Assembly (NCBI GenBank): GCA_949300145.1
Contig: CASGDA010000004.1
Location: 62,001-126,000 of the forward strand
Length of the DNA: 64,000 bases
From: an uncultured Treponema sp.
Lineage (GTDB): Bacteria > Spirochaetota > Spirochaetia > Treponematales > Treponemataceae
Direction of reading: 5' to 3'
A program made the translations under genes and the position numbers. How positions within the stretch are numbered: position 1 is the stretch's first letter; each line of letters opens with the position of its first letter. A model generated the notes under the pieces. It was not told where the DNA came from, did not search any database, and was given only the letters and a program-made list of their open reading frames with translations. Below, one piece after another: positions 8,315 through 17,727 of the stretch.

Positions 8315-8323
8315 TGGTATAAT
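8315..8323 (+). promoter_or_regulatory. Extended -10 promoter upstream of the DUF763 gene
   Basis: TGG followed by consensus TATAAT (8318-8323) forms an extended -10 element. It ends 6 bases before an ATG at 8330 and about 190 bases before the DUF763 gene. It may drive either or both. The 303-base gap 8209-8511 holds this, the poly-G promoter and one doubtful small frame, and nothing else I can name. Confidence 0.5.
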
Positions 8324-8329
8324 CACATC

Positions 8330-8500
8330 ATGAACACCGTAACCCGCCGTCTGTTCATCAAATCCGCGCCCTTTGTCGCCGGTTTTTGCAAACAGTATGC
8401 GCAGCCTTTCGGACAGTACCCGGAGTCTTCCATTTCCCTTAAAAAACGGTCACTCTCATGCACATATTACCGCCAAGCACATAGGCAGATGCAAATATAA
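8330..8500 (+). CDS. Doubtful small protein with Tat-like N-terminus
   Basis: This 56-codon frame starts 6 bases after a consensus extended -10, the same geometry as other apparent leaderless genes here. The first residues, MNTVTRRLFIKSAPFVAGF, resemble a twin-arginine signal (RRLFIK) but no hydrophobic domain of proper length or mature protein follows. The remainder is polar and unrecognised. It may be a remnant of a truncated exported protein, a leader peptide for the DUF763 gene, or chance. Confidence 0.25.
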   Translation: MNTVTRRLFIKSAPFVAGFCKQYAQPFGQYPESSISLKKRSLSCTYYRQAHRQMQI

Positions 8501-8511
8501 CGGATTTTCCA

Positions 8512-9816
8512 ATGGCAAGACGCACAGGACATGCTGACCTTCCGCTCCACACCGGAACGGTTCCCCGCTGGCTGGCGGACCGGATGCGGGATATGGGCAC
8601 GCTGATTATCGAATCGCTCCTCATCAACTCGGGGAAACGGGAAGTCCTCCGCAGGCTTGCGGATCCCCTCTGGTTCCAGTCGCTGGGCGCGGTGCTGGGA
8701 ATGGACTGGCATTCCTCCGGCATCACCACCAGCGTCCTGTACGCCCTCAAACGGGGAATCAATCCGCGGGCGAAGGAATTCGGACTGTGCGTTTGCGGCG
8801 GACGGGGCAGATATTCACGGAGGACGCCGGAGGAGCTCGCCTATCTGGGGGAACGCACCGGACTCGACGCGCCGTCCCTCATCCGGGCGAGCCGCCTCTG
8901 CGCGAAAACGGACAACACCGCGGTTCAGGACGGCTTCCAGCTGTACCAGCACAATTTCATCCTTTCGGATGACGGCGACTGGACCGTCGTCCAGCAGGGG
9001 ATGAATCCCGCGGCAAAAACCGCCCGGCGCTACCACTGGTGTTCGCAGAATCTGAAATCCTTTGTGGAGGAGCCGCATTCCGGCGTCACCGGGGAAAACC
9101 GGGGCCCCATCCTGAATCTGACGGACAAAGCCGCCTGCGGCACCCGTTCCGCGGTCCTCTCCCTCACCGGGGAAAGCCCGGAGCGGCTGATGCGGGAAAT
9201 CAAAGCCATCGCCCGGATTGCGGAAAACGGCACGCTCTTCCCGGCGGAAGACGGAGGCGCCGCCGACACGGGCAGCAAAAGCGATGGCACGGACGGATAC
9301 CCGCCGGAGCACGCCCTTCCCTGCGGATGCGGAACGCGCAACCTGTCGATGCCCGCCCGCCACAATATCACCGTGGCCGACATCGACCTGAAGCGTCTGG
9401 GCGGCGTCCTCGCCACGGCATACGAGGCACGGCCCGCCGACTTCGAGTCCCTGCTGCTCACCCCCGGACTGGGAGCGCGAACCATCCAGTCCCTGTGTCT
9501 GGTCAGCGAGGTGATTCACGGAACACCGTCCCGCTTCCGGGATCCCGCCCGGTTCAGCTTCGCCCACGGCGGAAAAGACGGACATCCGTTCCCCGTCCCT
9601 ACACGGATTTACGATGAAAGCATCCGCATTCTGAAGGACGCGATAGAAAAATCCAGGCTGGGCTATACCGACAAATCCGCCTGCATCCGGCGGCTCCATG
9701 AGACGGCCCTCCAGATAGAAGAAAACTGTTCGCCTGAAGCGGATTTCGCCACCGTCCTTGAGCGGGAAAAGCGGAACTCCGCCGCATGGGGCGGACGAAC
9801 CGTGGCAGACCCCTGA
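8512..9816 (+). CDS. DUF763 family protein
   Basis: This 434-residue protein matches the DUF763 family as I remember it. It has an N-terminal 'RRTGHADLPLHTGTVPRWLADRM', a central 'KTARRYHWCS' and a C-terminal 'LLTPGLGARTIQSLCLVSEV' resembling a helix-hairpin-helix, followed by 'FSFAHGGKDGHPFPVP'. A cysteine pair in 'LPCGCGTRN' could bind metal. The helix-hairpin-helix-like piece suggests DNA binding or nuclease activity, but no function is established to my knowledge. The gene is much more GC-rich than the origin-proximal genes, as is the convergent MmcQ gene. No ribosome binding site is evident; TATAAC ends 10 bases before the ATG. Confidence 0.75.
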   Translation: MARRTGHADLPLHTGTVPRWLADRMRDMGTLIIESLLINSGKREVLRRLADPLWFQSLGAVLGMDWHSSGITTSVLYALKRGINPRAKEFGLCVCGGRGRYSRRTPEELAYLGERTGLDAPSLIRASRLCAKTDNTAVQDGFQLYQHNFILSDDGDWTVVQQGMNPAAKTARRYHWCSQNLKSFVEEPHSGVTGENRGPILNLTDKAACGTRSAVLSLTGESPERLMREIKAIARIAENGTLFPAEDGGAADTGSKSDGTDGYPPEHALPCGCGTRNLSMPARHNITVADIDLKRLGGVLATAYEARPADFESLLLTPGLGARTIQSLCLVSEVIHGTPSRFRDPARFSFAHGGKDGHPFPVPTRIYDESIRILKDAIEKSRLGYTDKSACIRRLHETALQIEENCSPEADFATVLEREKRNSAAWGGRTVADP

Positions 9817-9879
9817 CGGCCGGATTCTGCCGGATTATGTGCGGGCGCCGATTCCCGCTTCCAACGCAGGCAAGCGCCG

Positions 9880-10914
9880 TCATTCCTGCCGCGAACTCCC
9901 GTCCTCCCCGGGACCCCTGAAAATCCGCCCGTCAATCCTCCGTGCGCTGCGGACGGAATTGACGCCATGGCGCTTCAAAAACGCGCGGCCGAATTCCCCG
10001 TCGGCGAACGTGCGCAAAAGGCGCATATATTTCACCGTTCCGCCGGTGCCGGGTTCCGGTTCCGTGCGCTCGACGCGCAGTTCATATTTCACACAGGAAA
10101 GCGGCGCGGTCAGATAAAGGAAAACGGTGTCGCCCGGAAAAATCCTGGAGCGGCTTCCCCACGCGACGGAATCCGCGTTCGATTCGATGTAGTCAGGCAC
10201 ATCGAACCATGACACATTGGCCGGCACAATCCAGTCGCGGCGGGCGGCCGCCACACCGCCCGGAAGAACCGCCGCACGGCTTTTCCGCACATAGTCAAAA
10301 ACGGTTTCGTCATCGAGCGTCCCGTCGAGCAGAACGGTCGCCCAGCGCTTTTTATTCATGTGGTACGCCGGAAAAACGCCCTCCGTCCTGCCACGGATTT
10401 CAGCCTTGACATTCACCACGTCGATTTTACCGGACGCGGACAGATTGAGTTTCGAGGCGTCGATGTTCATGACCAGCGCATACCACTTGCCGCCGGGAGA
10501 CACCCGGAACACGCCCGCCGACGCATCATCTTTCCACGGAAAATCCGGCACGTCCCCGAATTCCGCATGAATCCGATGCGCAAGCCGGTTCGCCTGCGCG
10601 GAAACAAACGGCAGGCTCTCAAAACATTCCGCCGCGATATCTTCAAGAAAAGAAATGTACGCCTCCCGGACTTCGCACGCAAAACCGCGGGAACATTCCG
10701 CGCGCAGAAGCAGGTATTCGTCATCAAACGCCGTCTCGAAAACCCGTCCGCTGACAAGGCCGCCGGCACTGACACGGACCTCCGCCTCATAGCCTTCAAG
10801 GGAAAGCGGTGCACGCAACTCGAATCCGCCGCCACCGGACGGCCGGAAGCCGAATCGCTGGAGCCGGTCAAAATCGCATTTCTTTTTCGCAAAAACAGCG
10901 GACTCAATTTCCAT
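9880..10914 (-). CDS. MmcQ/YjbR family protein fused to an EVE/PUA-like domain
   Basis: This 344-residue, two-part protein has an MmcQ/YjbR-type region (about residues 90-215). It contains 'GGKWYALVMNIDASKL', 'VVNVKAEI' and 'FPAYHMNKKRWATVLLDGT', the family's typical lysine-rich DNA-binding-like fold. The C-terminal part (about 230-320) begins 'WIVPANVSWFDVPDYI' and includes 'FPGDTVFLYLTAP', resembling EVE/PUA-like modules that bind modified bases or RNA. The function of this fusion is not established. The start ATG is 6 bases after an extended -10 TGCTATACT with no ribosome binding site. GC content is high like the neighbouring DUF763 gene, so the two may have arrived together. Confidence 0.8.
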   Translation of the reverse strand: MEIESAVFAKKKCDFDRLQRFGFRPSGGGGFELRAPLSLEGYEAEVRVSAGGLVSGRVFETAFDDEYLLLRAECSRGFACEVREAYISFLEDIAAECFESLPFVSAQANRLAHRIHAEFGDVPDFPWKDDASAGVFRVSPGGKWYALVMNIDASKLNLSASGKIDVVNVKAEIRGRTEGVFPAYHMNKKRWATVLLDGTLDDETVFDYVRKSRAAVLPGGVAAARRDWIVPANVSWFDVPDYIESNADSVAWGSRSRIFPGDTVFLYLTAPLSCVKYELRVERTEPEPGTGGTVKYMRLLRTFADGEFGRAFLKRHGVNSVRSARRIDGRIFRGPGEDGSSRQE

Positions 10915-10920
10915 ACGGAA

Positions 10921-10929
10921 AGTATAGCA
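10921..10929 (-). promoter_or_regulatory. Extended -10 of the MmcQ-family gene (leaderless type)
   Basis: On the minus strand TGC plus TATACT ends exactly 6 bases before ATG at 10914, leaving no room for a ribosome binding site. The -35 region is poor, as is usual with extended -10 promoters. Confidence 0.55.
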
Positions 10930-10990
10930 CGATTCGGTATCCGGATGCAGAACTGTTTCCGGAAAACCGTTCGGATGTCACAGGCACCAT

Positions 10991-11019
10991 AAAAAAAGCC
11001 TCCCCGGCCGGGGAGGCTT
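10991..11019 (-). terminator. Intrinsic terminator of the mgl operon
   Basis: A perfect 24-base palindrome (10996-11019; arms AAGCCTCCCCGG and CCGGGGAGGCTT) is followed on the minus strand by a T run. It lies about 25 bases past the mglC stop. The stem is strong and GC-rich. Confidence 0.9.
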
Positions 11020-11044
11020 CCGCATATCCTGCAAAGGAATGGGA

Positions 11045-12727
11045 TTATTTCTTTTTCAGATACTTGATGCTGTCAAGCGCGACAGCGGCGATGATGATGA
11101 ATCCTTTGAACACAAACTGGAGATTCGTGTCGATTCCAAGGAAGGTGAGGCAATATGTCAAACTTGTGAAGATAATTACACCGACAACGGCGCCGCCTAT
11201 TTTACCGATACCACCGTTAAAGGAAATTCCACCCACGACACAGGCTGCGATGGCGTCAAGTTCGTATCCCTGTCCGGTTCCGGCGCTGGCGTTAGCCTTG
11301 AAGGCTTCCAGGAAAGAACCGAATCCATAGAAAATACCGGCCATGATAAACACGCCCATTGTTGTGCGGAACACGCTTATACCGCTGACCGCAGCGGCTT
11401 CGGAGTTGCCGCCGACAGCGTACATGTTCTTTCCGAAGGTCGTCTTATTCCAGATAAACCAGGCTACAATAACCGCAAGGATAGCCGGTATAATCAGTTT
11501 CGGGAATGTTATTGAACTTCCGTTCAGAGTGAACAGGAACCAGCGTCCTCCCAGGGCATCCTTTATACCGCTTTCAATAGAACCTACCGGGGTTCCCGTC
11601 GTACCGAAGAACAGGAAACCGTAAATAATAAGCTGGGTTGCCAAAGTCGAAATAAACGGATGGATTTTCAGCCTGGCGGTGAATACACCGGCAAAAGAAC
11701 TGAAAAGCACGCACAAAATTATGGACAACGCCAAAGCCATGATAACACGGAGAGCCATCGGCATTGCGGAAAAGTCCCAGGGACCCATACCGAAGAACAT
11801 GACAATGTTTTTACCGGGATGAAGAATAAGACCGGTGGTGACAGCACCCAAAGCGACCATACGGCCTATACTCAAGTCGGTTCCGGCAAGAAGAATCAAA
11901 CCGGCGACACCGAGGGCGTAGAACATACGGGTGGAAGCCTGCTCAAAAATCGTGAAAATATTCGGGAGGGACAAGAGAACACCCCTTCCGGAAAGAGGAG
12001 CCAGAATAACGCACACGATGAAAAATACCAGGATGGCAAGATACAATCCGTTTTCGAGGAAGAACTTTTGAGCCGTGAAATTATAAATATAATCACGGAA
12101 GCTCAATCCTATATCCTCGGAGAACTTTGACTTACCGTTACGCAAACTCCTGTTCTTCTGAACATGGTCAACAAAAGCCTGGTTCTTCGCCGCTTTGCAC
12201 CGGGAAACAGCGGACACAAACCGGGATTTCGCATCATAAAGAGAAGAATTCATTTCGTATTTGCGGACGGAAAGCTCCTGTTTTATCACTGAAGGATCTT
12301 TATCCGCAAAATCAACCTTGATTTTCTCACAATCAGCGGCTGCTTCTTCCTTTATTTTTGCCACTTCCGCGCGGTAATTTTCCGTATACCGGGCGATGCT
12401 TTCATCCTCTTCCGCAAGAATACCGGCGATATAACCTTTCGCGATGGAATTGGAATAAGCTACGGCTTCCTTTTCTATGCGGAGCTCTTCGCTGCGGTTT
12501 TCCGCCGCAATCCGCTTTGCCTCCGCAATTTGTTTCATATAAGACGAAATCAGGCGGTCTTTTTCATCAGCATCAATGATTTTATTCTTTTTGATGGCAA
12601 TAATTTCCTGCTGAAGGGTCATTACCTTGTTTACACCGTCTTTCCTCAACTCATACAAAGCGGAGGTGTACTCCTGAAGTTTTGCATCGTTTTCCAAAGA
12701 TTTAACTTCTGCAATTTTTTCACTCAT
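11045..12727 (-). CDS. mglC: Galactose/glucose ABC transporter permease with long helical N-terminal extension
   Basis: The C-terminal part (from about residue 225) is an MglC/RbsC-type permease with many transmembrane helices. Family motifs include 'LAGTDLSIGRMVALGAV', 'GTGQGYELDAIAACVVGG' and 'SFNGGIGKIGGAVVGVI'. The first roughly 210 residues are unusual: hydrophilic, rich in Lys/Glu/Ala and predicted mostly helical or coiled coil, where known MglC proteins begin almost directly with a membrane helix. ATG at 12727 (MSEKIAEVK) has GAGG at good spacing; a GTG at 12742 overlapping the mglA stop is the alternative. It forms the membrane channel of the MglBAC importer. The extension could contact the ATPase or a cytoplasmic partner. 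Confidence 0.9.
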   Translation of the reverse strand: MSEKIAEVKSLENDAKLQEYTSALYELRKDGVNKVMTLQQEIIAIKKNKIIDADEKDRLISSYMKQIAEAKRIAAENRSEELRIEKEAVAYSNSIAKGYIAGILAEEDESIARYTENYRAEVAKIKEEAAADCEKIKVDFADKDPSVIKQELSVRKYEMNSSLYDAKSRFVSAVSRCKAAKNQAFVDHVQKNRSLRNGKSKFSEDIGLSFRDYIYNFTAQKFFLENGLYLAILVFFIVCVILAPLSGRGVLLSLPNIFTIFEQASTRMFYALGVAGLILLAGTDLSIGRMVALGAVTTGLILHPGKNIVMFFGMGPWDFSAMPMALRVIMALALSIILCVLFSSFAGVFTARLKIHPFISTLATQLIIYGFLFFGTTGTPVGSIESGIKDALGGRWFLFTLNGSSITFPKLIIPAILAVIVAWFIWNKTTFGKNMYAVGGNSEAAAVSGISVFRTTMGVFIMAGIFYGFGSFLEAFKANASAGTGQGYELDAIAACVVGGISFNGGIGKIGGAVVGVIIFTSLTYCLTFLGIDTNLQFVFKGFIIIAAVALDSIKYLKKK

Positions 12728-12738
12728 CAGATTCATCC

Positions 12739-14232
12739 TCACAAATTTTCAGCGGCCAGACGCAGGAGTGTTTCCTGGTCTGTTTCTTTTGTATTTACAA
12801 TACCGGTTATCTTATGGTTCGACATAACAGCGATTCTGTTGGTGATACCAAGAATTTCCGGCATTTCACTCGAAACAACAATAATGGTTTTTCCTTCTTT
12901 AGCCATTTTGATAATGAGCTGGTAAATCTCATATTTTGCACCGACATCAATACCACGGGTAGGCTCATCCATAAGGAAAACTTCCGGCTGGCGCTCAAGC
13001 CATTTACCGATAATAACTTTCTGCTGGTTTCCGCCGCTGAGAGCACTTATAAGTTCATCCGCAGAAACACACTTTGTGCGCATAACCTTGATTTCACGGT
13101 TCGCGGCCTCTTTCATTTTCTTGTCAGAAAGAACACCGAATGTCTTGTAACTGGAAAGATTTGTAATTACAGTGTTGAATTGGATTGTGTCTTTCCCGAA
13201 CATTCCGTTCAATTTTCTCTCTTCCGTAACCAAAGCGAACCCGTGATCCATGGCGTCCCTGCTGTTCCTGAACCGCAGCCTTCTGCCGTTCAGAACAATT
13301 TCACCTGATGCGATGGTCCGGACACCGAAAAGAGATTCCAGAAGCTCACTCCGGCCGGCACCGACCAGTCCGTACAATCCGAAAATCTCCCCTTTCCTGA
13401 CAGTGAAGGAAATATTTTCCAGCACAGGGTCAAATTTTGTCGAAAGATTTTTGATTTCAAGAAAATCTTTTCCAGGAACGTTATCAACTTCAGGGAAGCG
13501 TTTATCAAGTGAACGGCCGACCATAGCTGCTATGAGCTCATTCATATCTGTTTCTTTAACAGGCTTGGTCAAAATCATCTTGCCGTCACGTAAAACCGCA
13601 ACTTCGTCACAAATCTGGAATATTTCGTCCATTTTATGGGAAATATAAACGAAGGAAACGCCTTTAGCCCGCAAATCCCTGACAATTGAAAAAAGTTTCT
13701 GGACTTCCCTTTCTGTCAGAGAAGAGGTCGGCTCATCCAAAACTATTATCTTCGCGTCATAGGAAACAGCCTTGGCGATTTCCACCATCTGCCGCTGCGA
13801 AACGGACATCGTCCTCATTACAGTTTTGGGGTTTACATTCATATTCAGTGATGCGAAAAGGTTTATACTTTCCTTCAGCATCTTCACTTCATCAACAACA
13901 CCGGCCCGTGTCGGATAACGCCCCAGAAAAAGATTATCAGTAACAGTTCTATCCAGACACTGGTTCAACTCCTGATGAACCATTGCAACACCACTTTCCA
14001 AAGCTTCTTTCGGATTTTTGAAATTAACAGGTTTATTCAACAAAGAAATATGCCCTTCGTCTTTGGCGTAAATACCGAAAAGGCATTTCATCATTGTGGA
14101 TTTTCCGGCGCCGTTCTCCCCCATAAGGCCGAGAACAGAACCTTTTTTGACTGTCAAATCAATTCCATCCAGAACTTTATTTTTTGCGAACGCTTTAGAA
14201 AGATTTCTTATTTCCAAAACAGAGTCATTCAT
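12739..14232 (-). CDS. mglA: Galactose/glucose ABC transporter ATP-binding protein (two ATPase domains)
   Basis: This 497-residue sugar-type ABC ATPase carries two fused nucleotide-binding domains, as is standard for MglA/RbsA. The first has Walker A 'GENGAGKST' (about residue 38), signature 'MSVSQRQMVEIAKA' and Walker B 'IIVLDEPTSSL'. The second has a relaxed 'GLVGAGRSE', signature 'LSGGNQQKVIIGKWL' and 'VFLMDEPTRGID'. The degenerate second Walker A is normal for this family. Together with mglB and mglC it powers uptake of glucose or galactose, a main carbon route in treponemes. GGAGAA precedes the ATG. The stop overlaps the mglC region in an operon fed from the mglB promoter through an attenuator. 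Confidence 0.95.
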   Translation of the reverse strand: MNDSVLEIRNLSKAFAKNKVLDGIDLTVKKGSVLGLMGENGAGKSTMMKCLFGIYAKDEGHISLLNKPVNFKNPKEALESGVAMVHQELNQCLDRTVTDNLFLGRYPTRAGVVDEVKMLKESINLFASLNMNVNPKTVMRTMSVSQRQMVEIAKAVSYDAKIIVLDEPTSSLTEREVQKLFSIVRDLRAKGVSFVYISHKMDEIFQICDEVAVLRDGKMILTKPVKETDMNELIAAMVGRSLDKRFPEVDNVPGKDFLEIKNLSTKFDPVLENISFTVRKGEIFGLYGLVGAGRSELLESLFGVRTIASGEIVLNGRRLRFRNSRDAMDHGFALVTEERKLNGMFGKDTIQFNTVITNLSSYKTFGVLSDKKMKEAANREIKVMRTKCVSADELISALSGGNQQKVIIGKWLERQPEVFLMDEPTRGIDVGAKYEIYQLIIKMAKEGKTIIVVSSEMPEILGITNRIAVMSNHKITGIVNTKETDQETLLRLAAENL

Positions 14233-14266
14233 ATGCTTCTCCGTTTACTCCTCTAATCTGCATAGC

Positions 14267-14302
14267 AAAAAATCGCCATGCCCCGACAAAGCAAGGCATG
14301 GC
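14267..14302 (-). terminator. Attenuator hairpin between mglB and mglA
   Basis: On the minus strand GCCATGCC, a 12-base loop and GGCATGGC are followed by GA and six T. It lies between the mglB stop and the mglA start. Partial termination here would make more binding protein than transporter, as is common in binding-protein-dependent systems. Confidence 0.7.
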
Positions 14303-14366
14303 TTAGACCGACTAAAACAAACTGTAAGACTTGTCTGAAACAAATCTTAATGTCAATTCTTGACGA

Positions 14367-15587
<1,221 letters not shown>

Positions 15588-15612
15588 TTAAGAAAAATAT
15601 GAATGATAATTT

Positions 15613-15641
15613 ATTATAACCAACAAAAAATGCTAAGTCAA
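15613..15641 (-). promoter_or_regulatory. mglB promoter
   Basis: On the minus strand TTGACT (15641-15636), a 17-base spacer and consensus TATAAT (15618-15613) precede the mglB start at 15572 by about 40 bases. The leader carries GGAGGAAG. This is one of the strongest-looking promoters in the window. Confidence 0.8.
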
Positions 15642-15713
15642 ATAAAAACGCACTTAAAACTGAAAATTTTCAACAGACTTCATAAAGTCTTAATATTTTC
15701 ACCTTTTACAGTA

Positions 15714-16250
15714 TTATTTTACTATGCGGCTCTCCCCTTTTACGGTTTTCGGTCCGGGAACCTCCCCCGGGTATCCAAGCGCCGCACAGCCGTAAACGCC
15801 GTGATTTTCCGGAATTCCAAAGCCGGACAAAACAGCCCGGACTTCAGGATTGTCGAAACAATCCAAAAGCTGGTTAATCCAGACACAACCCAATCCGAGA
15901 GCCTTCGCGGCAAGATAAATATTCTCCATTGCGCAGGCATTATCAACTTCCCTGAAAGGGCTTGATTTTTCATTTGAAGTTATAATAAGAACGGACGGTT
16001 TATACATATCATAGCCTTCCCTTCCCAGGGCTTTCCCCACAGCGGCGCACAAGGCCGCGATTTTTTCCCGATTCATGACGGCGGTGAATTTCCAGGTCTG
16101 CATACCCCTTGCGGAGGGAGCGGCCAGAGCACAGTCAAGGATTGTCCGTACATCCTCTTCCGGAATATCTCCGGCGGAAAAAGAACGGCAGCTTCTGCGG
16201 GTTTTAATAAATTCAATCAATGCGTCTTTTGAAAGATCCGTATCTTTCAT
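15714..16250 (-). CDS. Nitroreductase family flavoprotein
   Basis: This 178-residue FMN enzyme of the nitroreductase superfamily has an N-terminal 'IKTRRSCRSFSAGDIPEEDV', then 'ALAAPSARGMQTWKFTAV' for FMN contacts. It ends with 'LGLGCVWINQLLD' and 'GVYGCAALGYPGE'. ATG at 16250 is chosen because CAGGAGGAA lies upstream; a longer frame to 16316 adds unrelated residues. Members reduce nitro-compounds, quinones or enones with NAD(P)H. It reads toward mglB but is separated from it by the mglB promoter. Physiological substrate unknown. Confidence 0.9.
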   Translation of the reverse strand: MKDTDLSKDALIEFIKTRRSCRSFSAGDIPEEDVRTILDCALAAPSARGMQTWKFTAVMNREKIAALCAAVGKALGREGYDMYKPSVLIITSNEKSSPFREVDNACAMENIYLAAKALGLGCVWINQLLDCFDNPEVRAVLSGFGIPENHGVYGCAALGYPGEVPGPKTVKGESRIVK

Positions 16251-16309
16251 GGTTTCCTCCTGATTCAAGCTGTTGTTTATAGAAAATAATGTACAGAATT
16301 TTATCACGC

Positions 16310-16338
16310 TTGACATCGTTTAAAAAAAATATTTTAGT
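16310..16338 (+). promoter_or_regulatory. Promoter of the second MATE gene (leaderless type)
   Basis: Consensus TTGACA (16310-16315), a 17-base spacer and TTTAGT (16333-16338) end exactly 6 bases before ATG at 16345. There is no ribosome binding site between them. Confidence 0.6.
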
Positions 16339-16344
16339 GAAAAA

Positions 16345-17697
16345 ATGAACAAATTGAGCACCAGAACTTTTTTGCATTCAGCAGCTGTACTGATAATTCC
16401 CGTGGCGGCCCAGAACCTCATAACAACGGCCATAAATTCCCTTGATGTCTTTATGCTGGGGCGGGTAGGTGAAAACGTTCTTTCCGGCGCATCCCTGGGG
16501 AACCAGGTTTATTTCAATATGAGTCTTTTTCTTTTCGGAGTCACATCCGGAGCTTCCGTCCTGACAGCCCAATACTGGGGCAGAAAAAACATGCAGGCAA
16601 TATCAACGATTTTCGGCATCGCGACGAAAATCGGCCTTTTGATAAGTTTTATTTTCACGGCCGCCGCACTGGTCTTTCCCGCCAGGATAATGTCGGTTTT
16701 CACAAAGGAGGAGGAAGTCATCCGGGAAGGCGTAAAGTACCTGCGTTATGTCTGCTTCGCCTATCCTTTCACGGCTTTCAACCTGATTTACCTGAACACA
16801 ATGAGAAGCATGGAAAGGGTAAAAATCGCCACTCTGGCTTACACCTGCTCATTTTTCACGAACCTGGCGGCGAACACCGTTTTAATCTTCGGTTTCCTGT
16901 GGATTCCCCCGCTCGGAATCACAGGAGCCGCACTGGGAACTGTCATCGCCAGGATGGTGGAAACACTTGTCGTTATAATATACGACCGGAAAGTAAACGA
17001 CGTCCTGAAATTCAGCTGGAAATTCCTCACCATAAAAAACCCGCTGCTTTTCAGGGATTTCTGGAAATATTCTTCCCCCGTGATTGCGAATGAGCTTCTC
17101 TGGGGGCTCGGGCTTTCCACGATTACAGGAATACTCGGGCATCTCGGAAAGGCTTCAGTCGCCGCGAACGCCGTGGCGCAGGTAGCCCGCCAGCTTTCCA
17201 TGATTATAGCCTTCGGTGTATCGGTGGCGGCGACAATCGAAATCGGTAAAAAAATCGGGGAAGGGGATATTGAAGGCGCGCGGGATTATGGAAGAAAATA
17301 CGCGATATTGAGTATATTCACGGGCTTATTGGGTTCCATCATTATACTTGCGGCAAGGCCCCTCGTCCTCAATTTTATGGTTCTGTCGGAGCAGGCCGCC
17401 TCTTATCTTTCAGGCATGATGTTTGTCCTGAGTTATTTTGTCATCGGGCAGTCAATAAATTCCACTTTCATCGTCGGAATATTCAGGGCCGGCGGGGACA
17501 CTCGTTTCGGCTTCTTCTTCGATTTGATTTTCATGTGGGGGATAGCGATAACCGGAGGATGGATCGCGGCCTTTATTTTCCACGCTCCGGTCATGGTTGT
17601 GTACGTGATTCTTATGAGCGATGAAATACTAAAGCTGCCCGTCGCCTACGCCCGGTACCGCTCTTTCAAATGGCTCAGGAATATCACCCGGGATTGA
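16345..17697 (+). CDS. MATE family efflux protein (second)
   Basis: This 450-residue, 12-helix membrane protein of the MATE superfamily is only distantly related to the first MATE gene at 1263. Recognisable parts are 'INSLDVFMLGRVGENVLSGASLGNQ' at the N-terminus, split by helices, and 'GVSVAATIEIGKKIGEGD' in the second half, a NorM/DinF-like motif. It stands alone, with a promoter that places transcription start at the ATG. Exports drugs or metabolites by Na+ or H+ antiport; substrate unknown. Confidence 0.92.
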   Translation: MNKLSTRTFLHSAAVLIIPVAAQNLITTAINSLDVFMLGRVGENVLSGASLGNQVYFNMSLFLFGVTSGASVLTAQYWGRKNMQAISTIFGIATKIGLLISFIFTAAALVFPARIMSVFTKEEEVIREGVKYLRYVCFAYPFTAFNLIYLNTMRSMERVKIATLAYTCSFFTNLAANTVLIFGFLWIPPLGITGAALGTVIARMVETLVVIIYDRKVNDVLKFSWKFLTIKNPLLFRDFWKYSSPVIANELLWGLGLSTITGILGHLGKASVAANAVAQVARQLSMIIAFGVSVAATIEIGKKIGEGDIEGARDYGRKYAILSIFTGLLGSIIILAARPLVLNFMVLSEQAASYLSGMMFVLSYFVIGQSINSTFIVGIFRAGGDTRFGFFFDLIFMWGIAITGGWIAAFIFHAPVMVVYVILMSDEILKLPVAYARYRSFKWLRNITRD

Positions 17698-17727
17698 GGG
17701 CGGGGCTTTCCTGAATAAGCCGCGCGC

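Noticed and set aside
8815-9699. Long antisense frame (294 codons) opposite the DUF763 gene
   Set aside because: The region is very GC-rich, which yields long chance frames. The translation is arginine/glycine-rich with no domain, and the plus-strand protein fits a known family.
9841-9858. Inverted repeat GCGGG/CCCGC after the DUF763 gene
   Set aside because: Five-base arms and no T run; expected by chance in such GC-rich sequence.
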